From Streptomyces sp. NRRL S-31 (GTDB taxonomy: Bacteria; Actinomycetota; Actinomycetes; Streptomycetales; Streptomycetaceae): DNA of 35,332 nucleotides. Location of the stretch: assembly GCF_000718775.1 (NCBI RefSeq), contig NZ_JOCB01000090.1:1-35332 (forward strand). The letters are read 5' to 3'. Under the pieces are notes generated by a model. It was not told the DNA's origin. It saw only the letters and a program-made list of their open reading frames with translations, and made no database searches. Positions 34,283-35,332 of the stretch are shown here, piece after piece. The translations under genes and the position numbers were made by a program. How positions within the stretch are numbered: the stretch's first letter is position 1; every line of letters begins with the position of its first letter.

Positions 34283-34582
34283 ATGCTGCTACCCGCCAAG
34301 GCCGAGGTGGCCCGGCAGTTGCGGCGTTACCGGGCGTGGGAGCGCGTGATGCTCGCCTCGCCGCACGACCGCACGGTCAGGGCCACCTTCGAGGACTCGG
34401 GTTACACGCTGTGCGTGCTGATGGGCAAGCGCTGCGCCCGCGAGGCCGCGGACGCGGCCGAGCGCTATCTCCGCACGAATCCGGTCACGTACCTGCGCGA
34501 GCAGGACGGACGGCCGCAGCCGCGTCGGGCGGCCGGAAGCGCGCCGCCTTCGGAGCGGCGTTCCACGGCGCCAAGCCCCTGA
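34283..34582 (+). CDS. DUF5133-domain protein
   Basis: A 99-residue protein. MLLPAKAEVARQLRRYRAWERVMLASPHDRTVRATFEDSGYTLCVLMGKRCAREAADAAERYLR matches the DUF5133 family of streptomycetes (the SYTLCVLMGKR-type block is its hallmark). The tail from about residue 75 is Pro/Arg-rich and probably disordered. ATG 34283 follows GGAGGG by 11 bases; GTG 34271 is an alternative start. Function unknown. Its place between glgX and glgE, facing glgE, suggests a link to glycogen metabolism, but only by position. Confidence 0.8.
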   Translation: MLLPAKAEVARQLRRYRAWERVMLASPHDRTVRATFEDSGYTLCVLMGKRCAREAADAAERYLRTNPVTYLREQDGRPQPRRAAGSAPPSERRSTAPSP

Positions 34583-34609
34583 CCTGGCACCGTACAAGGC
34601 GTTCCCATC

Positions 34610-34629
34610 GGGCCGGCGCAGGCCGGCCC
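34610..34629 (+). terminator. hairpin after the DUF5133 gene
   Basis: An 8-bp perfect stem GGGCCGGC/GCCGGCCC with a GCAG loop, 28 bases after the stop. It may end or attenuate transcription toward glgE. Confidence 0.5.
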
Positions 34630-34641
34630 GGCTATCGGATC

Positions 34642-34670
34642 GCGGAGCCGGGCCGGGCGCCCGGCTTCGC
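34642..34670 (+). promoter_or_regulatory. hairpin directly upstream of the glgE ribosome site
   Basis: GCGGAGCCGGGC (34642-34653) pairs with GCCCGGCTTCGC (34659-34670) with one G-U pair. It ends eight bases before the glgE GGAGGTGA site, so it could serve as a second terminator or a leader structure. Confidence 0.4.
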
Positions 34671-34690
34671 GCACGGCGGAGGTGACACAC

Positions 34691-35332
34691 ATGCGCAGGA
34701 CCCCGGCCATCGGCCGTGTACCGGTACGCGACGTCCGGCCGGCCGTCGAGTGCGGCAGACGCCCGGCGAAAGCGGTGGCCGGGGAGACCTTCGAGGTCAC
34801 GGCCACCGTGTTCCGCGAAGGGCACGACGCCGTGGGCGCCAACGTGGTCCTGCGCGATCCGACGGGCCGGCGCGGCCCCTGGACCCCGATGCGGGAACTC
34901 GCCCCGGGCACCGACCGCTGGGGCGCCGAGGTCACCCCGGACACGACGGGGCGCTGGACCTTCCGGGTGGAGGCGTGGAGCCATCCGCTGGCGACCTGGC
35001 GGCACACCGCGTCGGTGAAGGTGCCGGCCGGGATCGACACCGGCCTGGTCCTGGAGGAGGGCGCCGAGCTGTACGGGCGGGCCGCCGCGGGAGTGCCCAA
35101 GGGGCCCGGGCGCGACCTGGTCCTGGCCGCCGCGCGCGCCCTCGGCGACGACCGCCGGTCGGTCCACCACCGGCTGAAGGCGGCGCTGGCGCCTCAGGTG
35201 GAGGCGGTGCTCGCCCGGCACCCGCTGCGGGAACTGGTGACCGCCTCCGACCCGATGCCGCTGCTGGTGGAACGCGAACGCGCCCTGTACGGCTCCTGGT
35301 ACGAGTTCTTCCCCCGCTCCGAGGGCACCCCC
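34691..35332 (+). CDS. glgE: alpha-1,4-glucan:maltose-1-phosphate maltosyltransferase GlgE, 5' part
   Basis: The first 214 residues of a GH13_3 protein; the frame is open to the window edge. AIGRVPVRDVRPAVECGRRPAKAVAGETFEVTATVFREGHDAVGANVVLRDP is the characteristic N-terminal beta-sandwich domain of GlgE. Residues 105-185 (VKVPAGIDTGLVLEEGAELYGRAAAGV...SVHHRLKAALAP) form its helical insert, and RERALYGSWYEFFPRSEG leads toward the catalytic barrel, which lies beyond the end. GlgE extends alpha-1,4-glucans with maltose units from maltose-1-phosphate. ATG 34691 has a full GGAGGTGA ribosome site. It is probably the first of a glgE-treS-pep2-glgB type cluster, if the usual order holds. Confidence 0.93.
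   Translation, partial: MRRTPAIGRVPVRDVRPAVECGRRPAKAVAGETFEVTATVFREGHDAVGANVVLRDPTGRRGPWTPMRELAPGTDRWGAEVTPDTTGRWTFRVEAWSHPLATWRHTASVKVPAGIDTGLVLEEGAELYGRAAAGVPKGPGRDLVLAAARALGDDRRSVHHRLKAALAPQVEAVLARHPLRELVTASDPMPLLVERERALYGSWYEFFPRSEGTP

Overview
The window is high-GC actinobacterial DNA with GC-saturated third codon positions, GGAGG-type ribosome sites alternating with probable leaderless starts, and families typical of Streptomyces: SpoIIE/PP2C phosphatases with PAS/GAF domains, RsbW-like ATPases, a SigB-family sigma factor, an ANTAR protein, a DUF5133 protein, a GylR-like IclR regulator and GlgE/GlgX glycogen enzymes. From memory, the right-hand part (ATP-dependent DNA ligase, hemC paralogue, SigB-family sigma factor, glgX, glgE) resembles the S. 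coelicolor region around SCO7330-SCO7345, with sigG and the second glycogen cluster; this synteny was not checked. I see no transposase, phage, CRISPR array, rRNA or tRNA.

Layout. 71-2362: a GNAT acetyltransferase with a structured leader, divergent from a membrane-anchored PP2C phosphatase. 2365-4182: an Lrp regulator and a class-III aminotransferase in one operon with a clear promoter. 4479-4946: a small hypothetical gene carrying the only TTA (bldA-type) leucine codon I found in the window. 4947-5850: about 900 bases without a gene but with a nine-unit 17-bp tandem repeat. 5851-8062: a marR-MFS efflux operon with an inverted-repeat operator over its promoter. 8177-9668: a YciO/Sua5 protein and a dienelactone hydrolase. 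9832-13487: two secreted degradative enzymes facing each other across a 17-bp-stem terminator, a GH64 beta-1,3-glucanase under a LacI-type operator and an M4 metalloprotease. 13925-17097: a metallophosphoesterase, an LLM-class flavin oxidoreductase and a secreted cupin protein.

17098-20823 is a signalling and redox stretch: a multidomain PAS/GAF/PP2C/HATPase protein broken by one extra base in a C-tract, a BCP-type peroxiredoxin translationally coupled to a DoxX-like protein, and an RsbW-like ATPase. 21006-23332 holds a GylR-like regulator and glycerol kinase without glpF or glpD. 23397-25722 is a TetR/MFS divergent pair around a perfect palindrome. 25820-28162 holds an ATP-dependent DNA ligase, a 9-bp minisatellite and a divergent HemC. 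28215-31247 holds a hypothetical protein, the SigB-family sigma factor, an ANTAR protein and a double-VOC protein. 31286 to the end is a glycogen/maltose-1-phosphate locus: glgX coupled to a degenerate HATPase-like protein, and divergently a DUF5133 gene and the 5' part of glgE.

The strongest candidates for something undescribed are the 9-bp minisatellite between the ligase and hemC, the 17-bp tandem array at 5456-5608, the degenerate ATPase coupled to glgX, the uORF/alternative-hairpin leader before the GNAT gene, and the divergent HemC paralogue. No computation or database search was run; family calls rest on motif recognition.
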